Assembly (NCBI GenBank): GCA_964487745.1
Contig: CAZASG010000015.1
Location: forward strand, 1-64,000
Direction of reading: 5' to 3'
Length of the DNA: 64,000 nt
From: Desulfolinea sp964487745
Lineage (GTDB): Bacteria; Chloroflexota; Anaerolineae; Anaerolineales; Villigracilaceae
A program made the position numbers and the translations under genes. Of this stretch, positions 8,289 through 17,304 are shown piece after piece. Numbering within the stretch: position 1 is the stretch's first letter; every line of letters starts with the position of its first letter. A model generated the notes under the pieces. That model had not been told where the DNA came from. It made no database searches and saw nothing but the letters and a program-made list of their open reading frames with translations.

Positions 8289-9575
8289 CTATATCTCCGG
8301 TTGCTGAAAAGGAAGTTTAACGATGAAACGCACCAAATGGGGCTGTCCTTCAGGGGATTCCACCTGGCTCTTTTGCTCACAAAATGCCGAGATCGTGCCC
8401 CCGTGTTTTTCGACGACCTGCTTCACAAAAAAGAGCCCTTTCCCCGAACCCGTGCGGAACTCGCCATCCGTCAATCTCCCCTGGTAATTATCTTCAAAGA
8501 TCAAGCCTTCCGAAATCTCTTCGGGCAAGATCCCGACCCCATAATTCTCAATGGCCAGCGAATACATCTGCCCTTCCTGACGCCCGCGCACACGAACAAA
8601 ACGCTCCCGCCCCGGTGCGCTGCGGAAGGAATATTTAATCGCATTGTGGATCAGGTTATTAAGCGCCAATTGCAAATGATCGCGCGAGAGCTCTACATAG
8701 GCATCTTTTCCATCCACAGAGCGTAAACTCATTTGGATAACTATTCCCTTGCGTTGCGCTTCGGCTTCGTAAATTCGCTTCGACTCCACCAGCAGAGTCT
8801 CCAAACGCTGCCGACGGAAACGATATTCACGCTGGAATTTCCCCAAATTATTGACCACCGTCGCCAATGCCTCGGCGCTATTGATAATTCCATGAATACC
8901 TTGCTTCAGGTCATGCTTGCGTAATTCATCAAATTCGATAAGCAGATTTTCGGCATTTAAAATCCCCTGGATGCGCGTCTGGATCTCGTGCGTGATCTTT
9001 TCGATATGATAACGCGCCTTCTCTTCATCATCGAAGATGCGATAGAGCCACTCAGCGACTTGGGGTAGCGTTGCCTGGAGATGCGCGAATTCGTCCTCGG
9101 AATAATGCTTGGTGCTGACGAGGAGCATTTTCAGCTTTTGGGCTTGCTCGGCGCCCAACCCCAAACGGGATACCGCTTCTGAGTGTTTCCGTAGCGATGC
9201 CTCCTCGTGGGATGCCTCAGCAAGCCTTAACTCCCCGTATAAAATTACAGCTTTCACTTCATCGTCCAACACGACCGGAACCGTGTAATTATAGATCCCG
9301 GCATGACAGAGACTTAATCCCTCTTCTTTCTTCTCGCGGGCTTCCAGCGCGCGTCGCTTTTCATCTGCAACACACATCTCCATCCCACCGGGCAGCGACT
9401 GGATAAATTTACAGTGCGGTTCATAAAGAGACAAATTATCCTGCGCGAAAATACCATGACACTCGCCGTTCCCGCACTCATAGATACCTATGGGCAATCG
9501 AGATGCTTGTGCAAAAATATCGAGGATCGTCCGAATGCGATCTTCCTGGGAAGCGAGAACGGTATTTTCACTCAT
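8289..9575 (-). CDS. PocR-domain sensor histidine kinase
   Basis: This 428-residue soluble kinase has no membrane segment. Residues about 15-165 form a PocR ligand-binding domain, with Cys34, Cys39, Cys55, Cys68 and Cys90 in the pattern C-x4-C..C..C..C-H-A-G followed by YNYTVPVVLDDE. The dimerisation region holds the likely phospho-His196 (KITHEIQTR). The ATPase domain has an N-box (NLIHNAIKYSF) and G-boxes (GVGILPEEI, GSGKGLFFVKQ). PocR domains sense small hydrocarbon derivatives such as propanediol in known cases; the ligand here is unknown. The gene overlaps the HTH gene by 8 nt and precedes the receiver gene. Confidence 0.9.
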   Translation of the reverse strand: MSENTVLASQEDRIRTILDIFAQASRLPIGIYECGNGECHGIFAQDNLSLYEPHCKFIQSLPGGMEMCVADEKRRALEAREKKEEGLSLCHAGIYNYTVPVVLDDEVKAVILYGELRLAEASHEEASLRKHSEAVSRLGLGAEQAQKLKMLLVSTKHYSEDEFAHLQATLPQVAEWLYRIFDDEEKARYHIEKITHEIQTRIQGILNAENLLIEFDELRKHDLKQGIHGIINSAEALATVVNNLGKFQREYRFRRQRLETLLVESKRIYEAEAQRKGIVIQMSLRSVDGKDAYVELSRDHLQLALNNLIHNAIKYSFRSAPGRERFVRVRGRQEGQMYSLAIENYGVGILPEEISEGLIFEDNYQGRLTDGEFRTGSGKGLFFVKQVVEKHGGTISAFCEQKSQVESPEGQPHLVRFIVKLPFQQPEI

Positions 9576-9999
9576 CGTGGTTTATTTGTTTATAAACGGC
9601 GGTGATGATCTTTATGAAAGTGGGATCGGTCAGTTCGTAATTTGCAGCTTCAAGCAAAAGGGCTTTGATCGTCTCGGGCGTTAGGGTCTGGAACTGAAGC
9701 TCATCAAGCCCGGTTTCATTATCAAGATAAAGCACTTTGTACTTTGTGAGCATCCCATGAACTTCTTTCATACGCTCTTCATCTTCTGCCTTGATAGCCA
9801 AGCGATATTGACGTTTCAGGCGCGCAACTTTTTTCTCCCCGATCCAGTGAATATGCTCATGATTATATTGACGCTCGCCATTATCCCCACGCTCCAAAGG
9901 CGGGAAATCATCTTCTTTTTCCCAGCGGAAGAGGGTGCTCTTGGATATATCGAACATTTTATATATTTCAACAGGAAGGTATTTCTTCTCTTTTTTCAT
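9568..9999 (-). CDS. MerR-like helix-turn-helix protein, first gene of the PocR kinase operon
   Basis: This 143-residue protein has an N-terminal MerR-like HTH (YLPVEIYKMFDISKSTLFRWEKEDDFPPLERGDNGERQY). A charged helical linker and a C-terminal helical part (LTPETIKALLLEAANYEL) follow. An in-frame GTG at 10038 gives a longer ORF, but the promoter at 10069-10041 predicts initiation near 10034, downstream of that GTG, so ATG 9999 is preferred. It is probably the DNA-binding output or autoregulator of the downstream kinase and receiver. The pairing is inferred from operon structure only. Confidence 0.75.
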   Translation of the reverse strand: MKKEKKYLPVEIYKMFDISKSTLFRWEKEDDFPPLERGDNGERQYNHEHIHWIGEKKVARLKRQYRLAIKAEDEERMKEVHGMLTKYKVLYLDNETGLDELQFQTLTPETIKALLLEAANYELTDPTFIKIITAVYKQINHDE

Positions 10000-10040
10000 A
10001 TTTTGACTATATTGAGTATACTTTTTAGGGGTTTGCACCT

Positions 10041-10069
10041 ATCATACAGGTTGGTAAAAAAAAAGTCAA
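10041..10069 (-). promoter_or_regulatory. Strong promoter of the HTH-PocR kinase-receiver operon
   Basis: Minus-strand TTGACT (10069-10064), 17-nt spacer, TATGAT (10046-10041). The predicted start near 10034 decides the HTH protein start codon. Confidence 0.75.
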
Positions 10070-10101
10070 GGCGTACAGACAACCTTGACTTTATGAGTCA
10101 A
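10062..10101. promoter_or_regulatory. Inverted repeats overlapping the -35 box, candidate operator
   Basis: AAAGTCAAGG (10062-10071) and CCTTGACTTT (10083-10092) form a perfect 10-bp inverted repeat with an 11-nt spacer. A second, overlapping repeat is TTGACT (10085-10090) and AGTCAA (10096-10101). The left arm covers the -35 hexamer of the promoter, which suits regulator binding. Confidence 0.5.
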
Positions 10102-10174
10102 AAAACAAAAGCGATGCAACCATATTGGAAATATTAAGCACCCTTCAGAAAAAACATTGCATAATTGTTATTCC

Positions 10175-10672
10175 CTAATATCCCGCGAACGAGATAAAGG
10201 TGAAAATAGCCCCAACGCAAACCATACAGAGAGAAACGAGAAGAAAGAGGATGCCTAAAATCAAAAAGAGGTTGCCACCTGTGCCCATCTTACGCTCCAG
10301 AACAGCTTCTTCGGGCGCATGTGGATCGTAATAAACCGTCACATTTGCCCCAACAGGATATTTCGCCAAAACCTCTTCTGTTTTATTACGTTGGCTGTAG
10401 CCCGTACTGCCTCCAAAGGTGATGCGATCTCCTGTATATTCTGTTCCCAGAGACTCATAGGCATATTCTACTTCAGGGTAATAGAGCGTATTACTGCCTT
10501 CATAACTTGCTTCCTGCCGAAGCGAAGATTTTGTAATCATTCCCTGCGTGGAAGACCAGTTTTGACTTTCTTCGGAATTCTTATTTTCCTGGAAATATTT
10601 GAACAGCATAAACACCCCCGCTCCCCCGAAAAGAGCTGTTATACAAATTCCAGCCAATATACTCAGCAACAT
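10175..10672 (-). CDS. DUF3592 domain membrane protein
   Basis: This 165-residue protein has one membrane helix near the N-terminus (about 2-26) and a C-terminal pair of hydrophobic stretches. The DUF3592 segment between them contains STQGMITKSSL, YYPEVEYAYESLG, YPVGANVTVYYDPHAPEEAVLE. The function of the family is unknown. I chose ATG 10672 because GGAGG sits 5 nt upstream; earlier in-frame starts (10684, 10699) would include that site. It lies apart from the operon downstream by about 100 nt. Confidence 0.85.
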   Translation of the reverse strand: MLLSILAGICITALFGGAGVFMLFKYFQENKNSEESQNWSSTQGMITKSSLRQEASYEGSNTLYYPEVEYAYESLGTEYTGDRITFGGSTGYSQRNKTEEVLAKYPVGANVTVYYDPHAPEEAVLERKMGTGGNLFLILGILFLLVSLCMVCVGAIFTFISFAGY

Positions 10673-10787
10673 AGCAGCCTCCATCTTTTTCTCGAACAAG
10701 TTTCATCTTACATCTTCTCATCCGAAAACGCAACCAACCAAAATGGTATACTTTTTGTTTGCATTTTTCATTAAAATAAAACAAATG

Positions 10788-10796
10788 TGCTATACT
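10788..10796 (+). promoter_or_regulatory. Extended -10 promoter of uvrA
   Basis: TGCTATACT at 10788-10796 is an extended -10 element without a good -35. Initiation near 10803 leaves a 30-nt leader before ATG 10834. No LexA-like palindrome is visible to me. Confidence 0.55.
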
Positions 10797-10833
10797 AGAA
10801 AGGCTCTAAATTCACCCCCTAAAAGGTTTTACT

Positions 10834-13713
10834 ATGGCTCAAAATGTTATCCGCGTGGTCGGTGCACGTGTTCATAATCTAAAAAATATCACTGTAGAAA
10901 TCCCCCGCGACAAGCTCGTCGTTGTGACGGGTCTTTCCGGTTCCGGCAAATCGTCACTGGCTTTCGACACCATCTTCGCTGAAGGGCAGCGGCGTTATGT
11001 CGAGTCGCTTTCGGCATACGCACGCCAATTCATCGGACAGATGGACAAGCCCGATGTGGAATATATCGAAGGTCTTTCCCCGGCTGTTTCCATCGACCAA
11101 AAATCGACATCTCACAATCCCCGCTCAACGGTCGGGACGGTGACCGAGATCTATGATTATCTCCGTCTGCTTTTTGCGCGCGTCGGCATTCCCCACTGCC
11201 CTACCTGTGGACGGGAAGTGGTCAAACAATCTGCACAAGAGATCGTGGATAAAGTCGAATCGCTCGTGGATGGAAGCAGGATTCTGGTTCTCGCACCGTT
11301 GGTCCGTGCCCGAAAAGGGACCTATCAGGCTGTCTTCGAGGAAATTCGCAAAGCAGGTTTCGCCCGCGTACGTGTGGATGGCGATGTTCGCTCCTTGGAC
11401 GAAGAATTTGATCTCGACCGTTACAAGATCCACACCATCGAAGCAGTCGTAGACAGGCTCGTTATCCGTCACCATGAAGATGAAGAAGAAAAGCAGGCGG
11501 CGCTCTCCCGTTTAACCGATTCCATTGAAACGGCGTTGAAATTTGGCGATGGTTATATGACCGTTGCCCTTACCCCCAAAGAGGGCGAAGGGCACGATAT
11601 TCATTATTCCGAGCATCTCGCCTGCCCTGAACACGGCACGACTATCACCGAGATTGCGCCACGCACCTTTTCCTTCAATACCCCGCACGGCGCCTGCCCA
11701 ACCTGCGAAGGTCTCGGTCATAAACTTGAGATCGACCCTGAGCTACTCATCCCCAACGATGAGTTGAGTTTAAACACGGGCGCGATCAGCACATCCGAAT
11801 GGAGCGGTCCCCGTGATGAGGGCGGCTATTACTGGCAAACCTTGCAGGCTGCCGCAAACCATTACAAGATCGATCTCGACAAACCATACCGCGAACTGAA
11901 CGAAAAAGAACGAGATGTTATTCTTTACGGCAGCAAGGGCGAAGAGTTTGAAATTCTTTACCAGAGCGCCAGCAGCGGTAACGAGCATGTTTTCCGCCGC
12001 TCCTTCGAGGGTGTTATCCGCAATCTCGAGCGACGCTACCGCGAAACCAGTTCGGAATATATGCGCAAACGCATCGACGAGTATATGTCGCAAAAACCCT
12101 GCCCCTCCTGCGGTGGCGCACGTTTGCGCAAGGAAGCCATCGCCGTGACCGTTGGCGAGAAAAACATCATTGACATTACTACCCTGCCCGTCGCCGATGC
12201 GCTGATGTGGTCTGAAACCCTCAACGAGATATTCAACGAACGCGAGAAGATCATCGCCGAACGAGTGATGAAAGAAATTCAGGCACGTTTGGGATTTTTA
12301 GTGAATGTGGGATTGGATTATCTGACGCTCAACCGCTCCGCGGGAACACTCTCTGGCGGGGAGGCACAGCGTATCCGGCTCGCGACGCAAGTGGGTTCAC
12401 GCCTGGTCGGCGTTCTATATGTTTTGGATGAACCTTCAATTGGGTTGCACCCCCGCGACAACGCACGTTTGCTCAGAACCCTGGAAGGGTTGCGCGATTT
12501 GGGTAACACTGTCCTCGTCGTGGAACATGACGACGAAACGATCATGACCGCCGACTGGATTCTTGATCTCGGTCCCCGCGCGGGCGAGCATGGCGGCGAG
12601 GTGATCGCCGAAGGCACGCCGGAGGCGATCTTGGCGCATCCCACGTCACTCACCGGAGCATATCTATCTAAACGGGAACAAGTTCCGGTCCCGAGCGAAC
12701 GCAGAACGGGAAACGGTAAAAAGCTGACGATCGTAGGTGCTCGGGCAAACAACCTCAAGGATATCGACATCGACATCCCCCTTGCAAAACTGGTTTGTAT
12801 AACGGGTGTTTCCGGATCCGGGAAATCGACGCTGATGGGCGACATCCTGTATCAGGCTTTGGCGAAGGCACTTAACCGAGCACGCACCGTGCCCGCTGAA
12901 CACGAAGAGATTTTAGGCGTGGAGCATCTCGACAAGATCATCAATATCGACCAGTCGCCGATCGGGCGCACGCCGCGCTCGAACCCGGGCACGTACACGG
13001 GGCTTTTCGACGAAATTCGCCAGCTTTTCGCGAAACTGCCGGAGAGCAAGGTGCGCGGATATAAACCTGGGCGTTTCTCGTTCAACGTGCATGGCGGGCG
13101 CTGCGAAGCCTGTCAGGGACAGGGACAGTTACGGATCGAGATGCAGTTTTTGCCTGATGTTTATGTGCCTTGCGATATTTGCAAGGGGTCGCGTTTCAAC
13201 CGTGAGACCTTGCAGGTGAAATACCGCAATGAGTTCAGCATCGCCGATGTGCTTGATATGCCCATTGACCGTGCGGCAGAGATCTTCAAGGATTTCCCGA
13301 AGATGATCAAAAAGCTGAACGTTTTGATGGAAGTGGGCTTGGGCTATATCCGCGTCGGGCAGTCCGCACCGACTCTTTCGGGCGGTGAAGCCCAGCGTGT
13401 GAAATTGGCGAAGGAACTCTCTAAACGCTCCACCGGACGCACGCTCTACGTGCTGGATGAGCCTTCGGTCGGTTTGCATGCCGCTGATGTGCATAAACTA
13501 ATCGAAGTACTGCAACGCCTGGTCGAAGGTGGTAATTCGGTGCTGATCATCGAGCATAATGCCGACATCATCAAAACCGCCGACTGGATCATTGATCTCG
13601 GTCCCGAAGGTGGCGATAAGGGCGGCATGCTCGTGGCAGAAGGCACGCCGGAGGATGTGACGAAGGTGAAGGGATCATATACGGGTGAGTTTTTGAAGAA
13701 TTATCTGAACTAA
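10834..13713 (+). CDS. uvrA: Excinuclease ABC subunit A
   Basis: UvrA recognises DNA damage and loads UvrB in nucleotide excision repair. The 959-residue length is normal. Two ABC modules are present: Walker A GLSGSGKSSLAF near residue 32 and GVSGSGKSTLMG near 660, signatures SGGEAQRIRLA and SGGEAQRVKLA, and Walker B VLDEPSIGLHP and VLDEPSVGLHA. Zinc sites CPTCG/CPSCG and the second-half CEACQGQG...CDICKGSRFN are intact. It is monocistronic, with its own promoter and a strong terminator. Confidence 0.98.
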   Translation: MAQNVIRVVGARVHNLKNITVEIPRDKLVVVTGLSGSGKSSLAFDTIFAEGQRRYVESLSAYARQFIGQMDKPDVEYIEGLSPAVSIDQKSTSHNPRSTVGTVTEIYDYLRLLFARVGIPHCPTCGREVVKQSAQEIVDKVESLVDGSRILVLAPLVRARKGTYQAVFEEIRKAGFARVRVDGDVRSLDEEFDLDRYKIHTIEAVVDRLVIRHHEDEEEKQAALSRLTDSIETALKFGDGYMTVALTPKEGEGHDIHYSEHLACPEHGTTITEIAPRTFSFNTPHGACPTCEGLGHKLEIDPELLIPNDELSLNTGAISTSEWSGPRDEGGYYWQTLQAAANHYKIDLDKPYRELNEKERDVILYGSKGEEFEILYQSASSGNEHVFRRSFEGVIRNLERRYRETSSEYMRKRIDEYMSQKPCPSCGGARLRKEAIAVTVGEKNIIDITTLPVADALMWSETLNEIFNEREKIIAERVMKEIQARLGFLVNVGLDYLTLNRSAGTLSGGEAQRIRLATQVGSRLVGVLYVLDEPSIGLHPRDNARLLRTLEGLRDLGNTVLVVEHDDETIMTADWILDLGPRAGEHGGEVIAEGTPEAILAHPTSLTGAYLSKREQVPVPSERRTGNGKKLTIVGARANNLKDIDIDIPLAKLVCITGVSGSGKSTLMGDILYQALAKALNRARTVPAEHEEILGVEHLDKIINIDQSPIGRTPRSNPGTYTGLFDEIRQLFAKLPESKVRGYKPGRFSFNVHGGRCEACQGQGQLRIEMQFLPDVYVPCDICKGSRFNRETLQVKYRNEFSIADVLDMPIDRAAEIFKDFPKMIKKLNVLMEVGLGYIRVGQSAPTLSGGEAQRVKLAKELSKRSTGRTLYVLDEPSVGLHAADVHKLIEVLQRLVEGGNSVLIIEHNADIIKTADWIIDLGPEGGDKGGMLVAEGTPEDVTKVKGSYTGEFLKNYLN

Positions 13714-13762
13714 TACGGAACGTTCGTGATTTAGACTTGCTACCGATAAAATATATCTACTC

Positions 13763-13806
13763 AACGTGCAACGCACCTAAGAAAGGTGCATTGCACGTTT
13801 TGCTTT
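13763..13806 (+). terminator. Rho-independent terminator after uvrA
   Basis: AACGTGCAACGCACCT pairs with AGGTGCATTGCACGTT (16-nt arms, one mismatch), followed by TTGCTTTTT. Confidence 0.85.
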
Positions 13807-13886
13807 TTATGCAAAACTCTTATAGAAGGAGAGCATTTAGCGTGTACAATTGGGCTCGTATTTAAAAAGAAAATAAGGAATCTTCC

Positions 13887-15254
13887 ATGCCACAACAACA
13901 AATCGCATGTCCGCAATGCAAACAACCGATCGTAGCCAATATTGACCAACTTTTTGATGTATCATCCGACCCCAGTGCAAAGCAACGTTTGCTAAGCGGT
14001 GCGGCGAATCTCGCCCACTGCCAAACCTGTGGCTTTCAGGGTCAAGTGCCCACCCCCATCATCTATCACGACAACGAAAAAGATCTGCTGCTCTCTTATT
14101 TCCCGCCTGAGTTGGCGATCCCCGTCAACGAGCAGGAACAGATGGTCGGTCCGCTTATCAAGCGGATCACAGACAATCTCCCTGCCGAAAAACGAAAAGG
14201 CTATCTGCTCAACCCACAGACCTTTTTCACCTTTGAGAGCATGATCGAACGTATCCTCGGTGCAGACGGTGTCACACCGGAAATGATCAAGGCACAAAAA
14301 GATCGCGTAAACATAATCGAAAAGCTTCTCTCTGCCAGCAGCGACGATGTTCGCAAAGCTTTGGTCAAAGAAAACGAAGCGCTATTCGACGACCAGTTCT
14401 TTGGGCTTTTTAGTCAACTTGCGCAGGCTGCCGCCGCCAGCGGACAAGCAGATACCGCCGAGAAGATGAAGGAACTGGAAAGTTTCCTTCTGAGCGAAAC
14501 CGAGTTCGGACGCGAGATCCAAACATCCATGCAGGAAATGGAAGCAGCTGCCAAATCACTTCAAGATCTGGGAGAAGGACTTACCCGCGAAAAACTCCTT
14601 GAGTTGATCATCGAAGCACCTAATGAAGCCCGCGAACAGGCACTGGTCAGCATGGCACGCGGTGGGCTGGATTACACCTTCTTCCAGCAGTTAACGGAAC
14701 GCATCGAAGGTGAAAACGATGCCGACAAACAAGGGCAACTGGAAGCCATGCGCGAACGCCTGCTTGATTACGTCAACGAGATCGACAAACAGATCGAAGC
14801 TCGCATGACTCAGGCACAAGGTTTCCTGAATTCCCTTCTTGAACAGGAAAATATCGCTGCGGCAACGCAGTCTAATTTGCAAAGTTTCGACCAGCACGTC
14901 GTTCAGGCGTTGGAAGCAATGCTTCACAAAGCAACTGAAGAAAAAGATGAAGCATTGTTGGCAAAATTGCAACAAGTCGTGGCTGTTCTTCAACAAGCCA
15001 GCGGCCCCCAGCCTGATTATGAGCTGATCGAGAAATTGCTCGCTGCCGAAAATGACGATGCCATGGAAAAGGTGCTAGAAGAAAATGAAGACAAGGTCGA
15101 CGAGGAGTTGCTCAAAACACTGAGCGGAATCGTCTCCCAAGCGCAAGGTCAGGAAGATAAACTCTCGCCGCAAGATAAGGAAATGTTCACAAAGATGGAA
15201 CAGATTTATGGGGTGGTACTAAAGTTCAATATGAAGAAAAATATGGGTGGTTAG
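13887..15254 (+). CDS. CpXC-domain protein
   Basis: This 455-residue protein begins with a CpXC zinc-ribbon-like domain: CPQCKQPI at 9-16 and CQTCGFQG near 49, then YHDNEKDLLLSYFP. The rest is a long acidic, mostly helical region with repeated segments of the type LLSASSDDVRKALVKENEALFD, LIIEAPNEAREQALVSMARGG and LLAAENDDAMEKVLEENED, which may be degenerate repeats. No membrane segment or signal is present. CpXC proteins are common in Chloroflexota and have no known function. It is monocistronic, with a terminator on each side. Confidence 0.85.
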   Translation: MPQQQIACPQCKQPIVANIDQLFDVSSDPSAKQRLLSGAANLAHCQTCGFQGQVPTPIIYHDNEKDLLLSYFPPELAIPVNEQEQMVGPLIKRITDNLPAEKRKGYLLNPQTFFTFESMIERILGADGVTPEMIKAQKDRVNIIEKLLSASSDDVRKALVKENEALFDDQFFGLFSQLAQAAAASGQADTAEKMKELESFLLSETEFGREIQTSMQEMEAAAKSLQDLGEGLTREKLLELIIEAPNEAREQALVSMARGGLDYTFFQQLTERIEGENDADKQGQLEAMRERLLDYVNEIDKQIEARMTQAQGFLNSLLEQENIAAATQSNLQSFDQHVVQALEAMLHKATEEKDEALLAKLQQVVAVLQQASGPQPDYELIEKLLAAENDDAMEKVLEENEDKVDEELLKTLSGIVSQAQGQEDKLSPQDKEMFTKMEQIYGVVLKFNMKKNMGG

Positions 15255-15276
15255 TCTTTTATAGATTTCAGAAAGC

Positions 15277-15313
15277 AAAAGTCCCTGAGAATTCATTCTC
15301 GGGGACTTTTTTA
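15277..15313 (+). terminator. Rho-independent terminator after the CpXC gene
   Basis: AAAAGTCCCTGAGAAT pairs with ATTCTCGGGGACTTTT and ends in a T-run. The A-rich left flank makes it usable in both directions, so it may also serve the converging FHA gene. Confidence 0.85.
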
Positions 15314-15359
15314 TATTCTTATAACAACGCTTAGGCAGTATAGAACGGTCTAAGAAAAT

Positions 15360-16013
15360 CTACTCAAACGGGTTATCCAAGCGTATCCCATGTCCTCTTA
15401 CAGTGACCACGTATTGATGCGAAGGGTCATACGCAGCAAGTTTGTCACGCAAACGACGGATAAGAGCATCAAGAGCTTGGTCGGAAACGCCCATAGATTC
15501 ATCTTCGCCCCAAACCGCTGTGACCAGATCATGACGAGAGACGACATTCCCTTGTTCTTCGTAGAGACGCCACAACAAGCGAAATTGCTGCGCTGAGAGT
15601 GGCGGGGTAACTTGCTGCTGATCGACGAGCACACGGCGTGAGCGCAAATCCATCATCAGACGACCGATGCGGGTGTTGTTTTCCGTCAGGGGCATAGTAG
15701 CATCAGAGACGAGGAACATGAATTTCTGCGCGACTGCGATCTGAACAATATCCCCATCCTGCAATATCTTGGCAGCGGAAAGAGCATCCCCGTTGCAGTG
15801 CGTCCCATTTTTACTGCCCATATCCTCGAGCAAGACACCATCAACGGTAGGTGTCAGACGGGCATGATAACGGGATACCTGTCGGTCGGGGATGGTCAGA
15901 TCACAGGCGGCATCACGCCCCAGGACAAGCGAGCGATCCAACGTCCAGCGTTCCCCTTTAAGGGGGCCATCTTGTGCGATCAGGATTGGAAATTCGTCAA
16001 AATTATTATTCAT
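15360..16013 (-). CDS. FHA-domain transcriptional regulator with OmpR-type winged helix
   Basis: This 217-residue protein joins an FHA phosphothreonine-binding domain to a C-terminal OmpR/PhoB-type winged helix. The FHA part (about 8-100) keeps GR (32-33), S-x-x-H (47-50) and GSKNGT (66-71). The winged helix (about 125-215) contains LSAQQFRLLWRLYE, VSRHDLVTAVWG, LDALIRRLRDKL and VVTVRGHGIRL. ATG 16013 is chosen because an FHA strand follows directly; an in-frame GTG at 16034 would add seven residues. It is divergent from the Ser/Thr kinase, 172 nt away. A kinase-FHA-DNA circuit is inferred. Confidence 0.88.
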   Translation of the reverse strand: MNNNFDEFPILIAQDGPLKGERWTLDRSLVLGRDAACDLTIPDRQVSRYHARLTPTVDGVLLEDMGSKNGTHCNGDALSAAKILQDGDIVQIAVAQKFMFLVSDATMPLTENNTRIGRLMMDLRSRRVLVDQQQVTPPLSAQQFRLLWRLYEEQGNVVSRHDLVTAVWGEDESMGVSDQALDALIRRLRDKLAAYDPSHQYVVTVRGHGIRLDNPFE

Positions 16014-16093
16014 TGGTATTAAAAACAGCGCCACACTGATATAGTTATGCCCACTCTGAAATACTCTTTCTCGTCAGCAATCATAAAGGCGTT

Positions 16094-16099
16094 TATAAT
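16094..16099 (+). promoter_or_regulatory. -10 box upstream of the Ser/Thr kinase
   Basis: A consensus TATAAT lies 87 nt before the kinase ATG, in the divergent gap with the FHA gene. No convincing -35 is seen. Confidence 0.4.
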
Positions 16100-16185
16100 A
16101 TAGCAGAAAAAAACAATCTGTGTAAGATTTTACGCCGAAACAAAACCCTTACACACCATTCTTATTTAAAGAATTGGAGTTTTGC

Positions 16186-17187
16186 ATGGCCCTCCCGCTT
16201 AACAAAGGGGAGGTTCTGCGTGGTCGGTATAAGATCCGTGAGCGCATCGGACAAGGCGGTACAGGCAGCATCTATCTCGCTGGAGACCTGCGCCTTGAAG
16301 GACGACTTTGCGCGATCAAGGAAGTTGAGCACGACCACACATTGCCCCCCAAGATCTTTGAGGAGGCTCGCGAGCAATTTATGCGCGAGGCCACTGTTTT
16401 GGCGCGCCTGGATCACCCCAATTTGCCGAAAGTTTCAGATTTTTTCTCGCGTGAACACCGCGATTATCTCGTAATGGACTACGTTCCTGGCGAGGATCTG
16501 CGTACTCTTATGCTGGATGCACGCCGCCGCAAGACATTCCTGCGAGAGGACGTTGTTCTCGGTTGGGTCAATCAGCTTGCCAATGCGCTCACCTATTTGC
16601 ACAATCAAGATCCACCCATTATTCATCGTGATATCAAACCAAGCAATTTAAAAATCACACCATCCGGGCTGCTCAAACTGGTCGATTTTGGTTTGGTTCG
16701 CGTCCTTGTTCCTGACGAAATGACCATCACCGTAATTCAAGGACAAGGAACCATTCTCTATACACCGCTGGAACAATATGGAAGCGACGGCACGCACACC
16801 GATATCCGAAGTGATATCTACTCCCTGGGCGCGACTCTCTATCACCTGCTGACGAACGAAGCCCCTGCCGACGCGCGGAAACGCTTCCTGACCCCAGAAA
16901 GCTTGCTACCGTCTAGAGAGATCAACTCGGCGATCAGCAAACGCACCGAACGCGGCATCCGATGGGCAATGTCTCTACACCCCGATGAACGTCCGAAAAC
17001 CATGGAAGATTTCCGTCTCTTCCTGCTGGGACAAAAGGAGATCATCACCAGCCCTCTGCCGCAGCTTCACCAGAATACAAAGCCCATCAATTTCCAGGAC
17101 GCACTGACAGAGCCTACCGAGAAGACCCTCGCCTGGATCGCGGGGATCATGATCTTTATCAGTTTTTTGGCAACATTGGGGAATTAG
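16186..17187 (+). CDS. Membrane-anchored Hanks-type Ser/Thr protein kinase
   Basis: This 333-residue kinase has an intact catalytic domain (about 15-280): glycine loop IGQGGTGSIYLA, Lys45 (AIKEVE), H147-R148-D149 with K151 and N154, D167-F168-G169, and an activation segment ending TPLEQYG. A single C-terminal membrane helix (about 312-331) anchors it with only two residues outside, so it has no extracellular sensor. ATG 16186 is preceded by GGAG at good spacing; the in-frame TTG at 16174 is less likely. It ends at a strong terminator. The adjacent FHA regulator is a plausible target or reader. Confidence 0.93.
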   Translation: MALPLNKGEVLRGRYKIRERIGQGGTGSIYLAGDLRLEGRLCAIKEVEHDHTLPPKIFEEAREQFMREATVLARLDHPNLPKVSDFFSREHRDYLVMDYVPGEDLRTLMLDARRRKTFLREDVVLGWVNQLANALTYLHNQDPPIIHRDIKPSNLKITPSGLLKLVDFGLVRVLVPDEMTITVIQGQGTILYTPLEQYGSDGTHTDIRSDIYSLGATLYHLLTNEAPADARKRFLTPESLLPSREINSAISKRTERGIRWAMSLHPDERPKTMEDFRLFLLGQKEIITSPLPQLHQNTKPINFQDALTEPTEKTLAWIAGIMIFISFLATLGN

Positions 17188-17211
17188 GAGAAGTAATAGA
17201 AATAGCTGATA

Positions 17212-17253
17212 AAAAAAAACTCCAATAGCCTTCAAGGCTTTGGAGTTTTTTTT
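17212..17253. terminator. Bidirectional terminator between kinase and GH3-like gene
   Basis: AACTCCAATAGCCTT pairs with AAGGCTTTGGAGTT, flanked by an A-run on the left and a T-run on the right. It serves both converging genes. Confidence 0.88.
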
Positions 17254-17304
17254 TACTTATCATGCTACTGCGCTACTGAGGCAACTGCTAGAATTTTTTA
17301 TAAA

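Noticed and set aside
10000..10038. GTG start at 10038 for the HTH protein
   Set aside because: The strong promoter at 10069-10041 predicts transcription from about 10034, downstream of this codon, and no ribosome-binding site precedes it. ATG 9999 was used.
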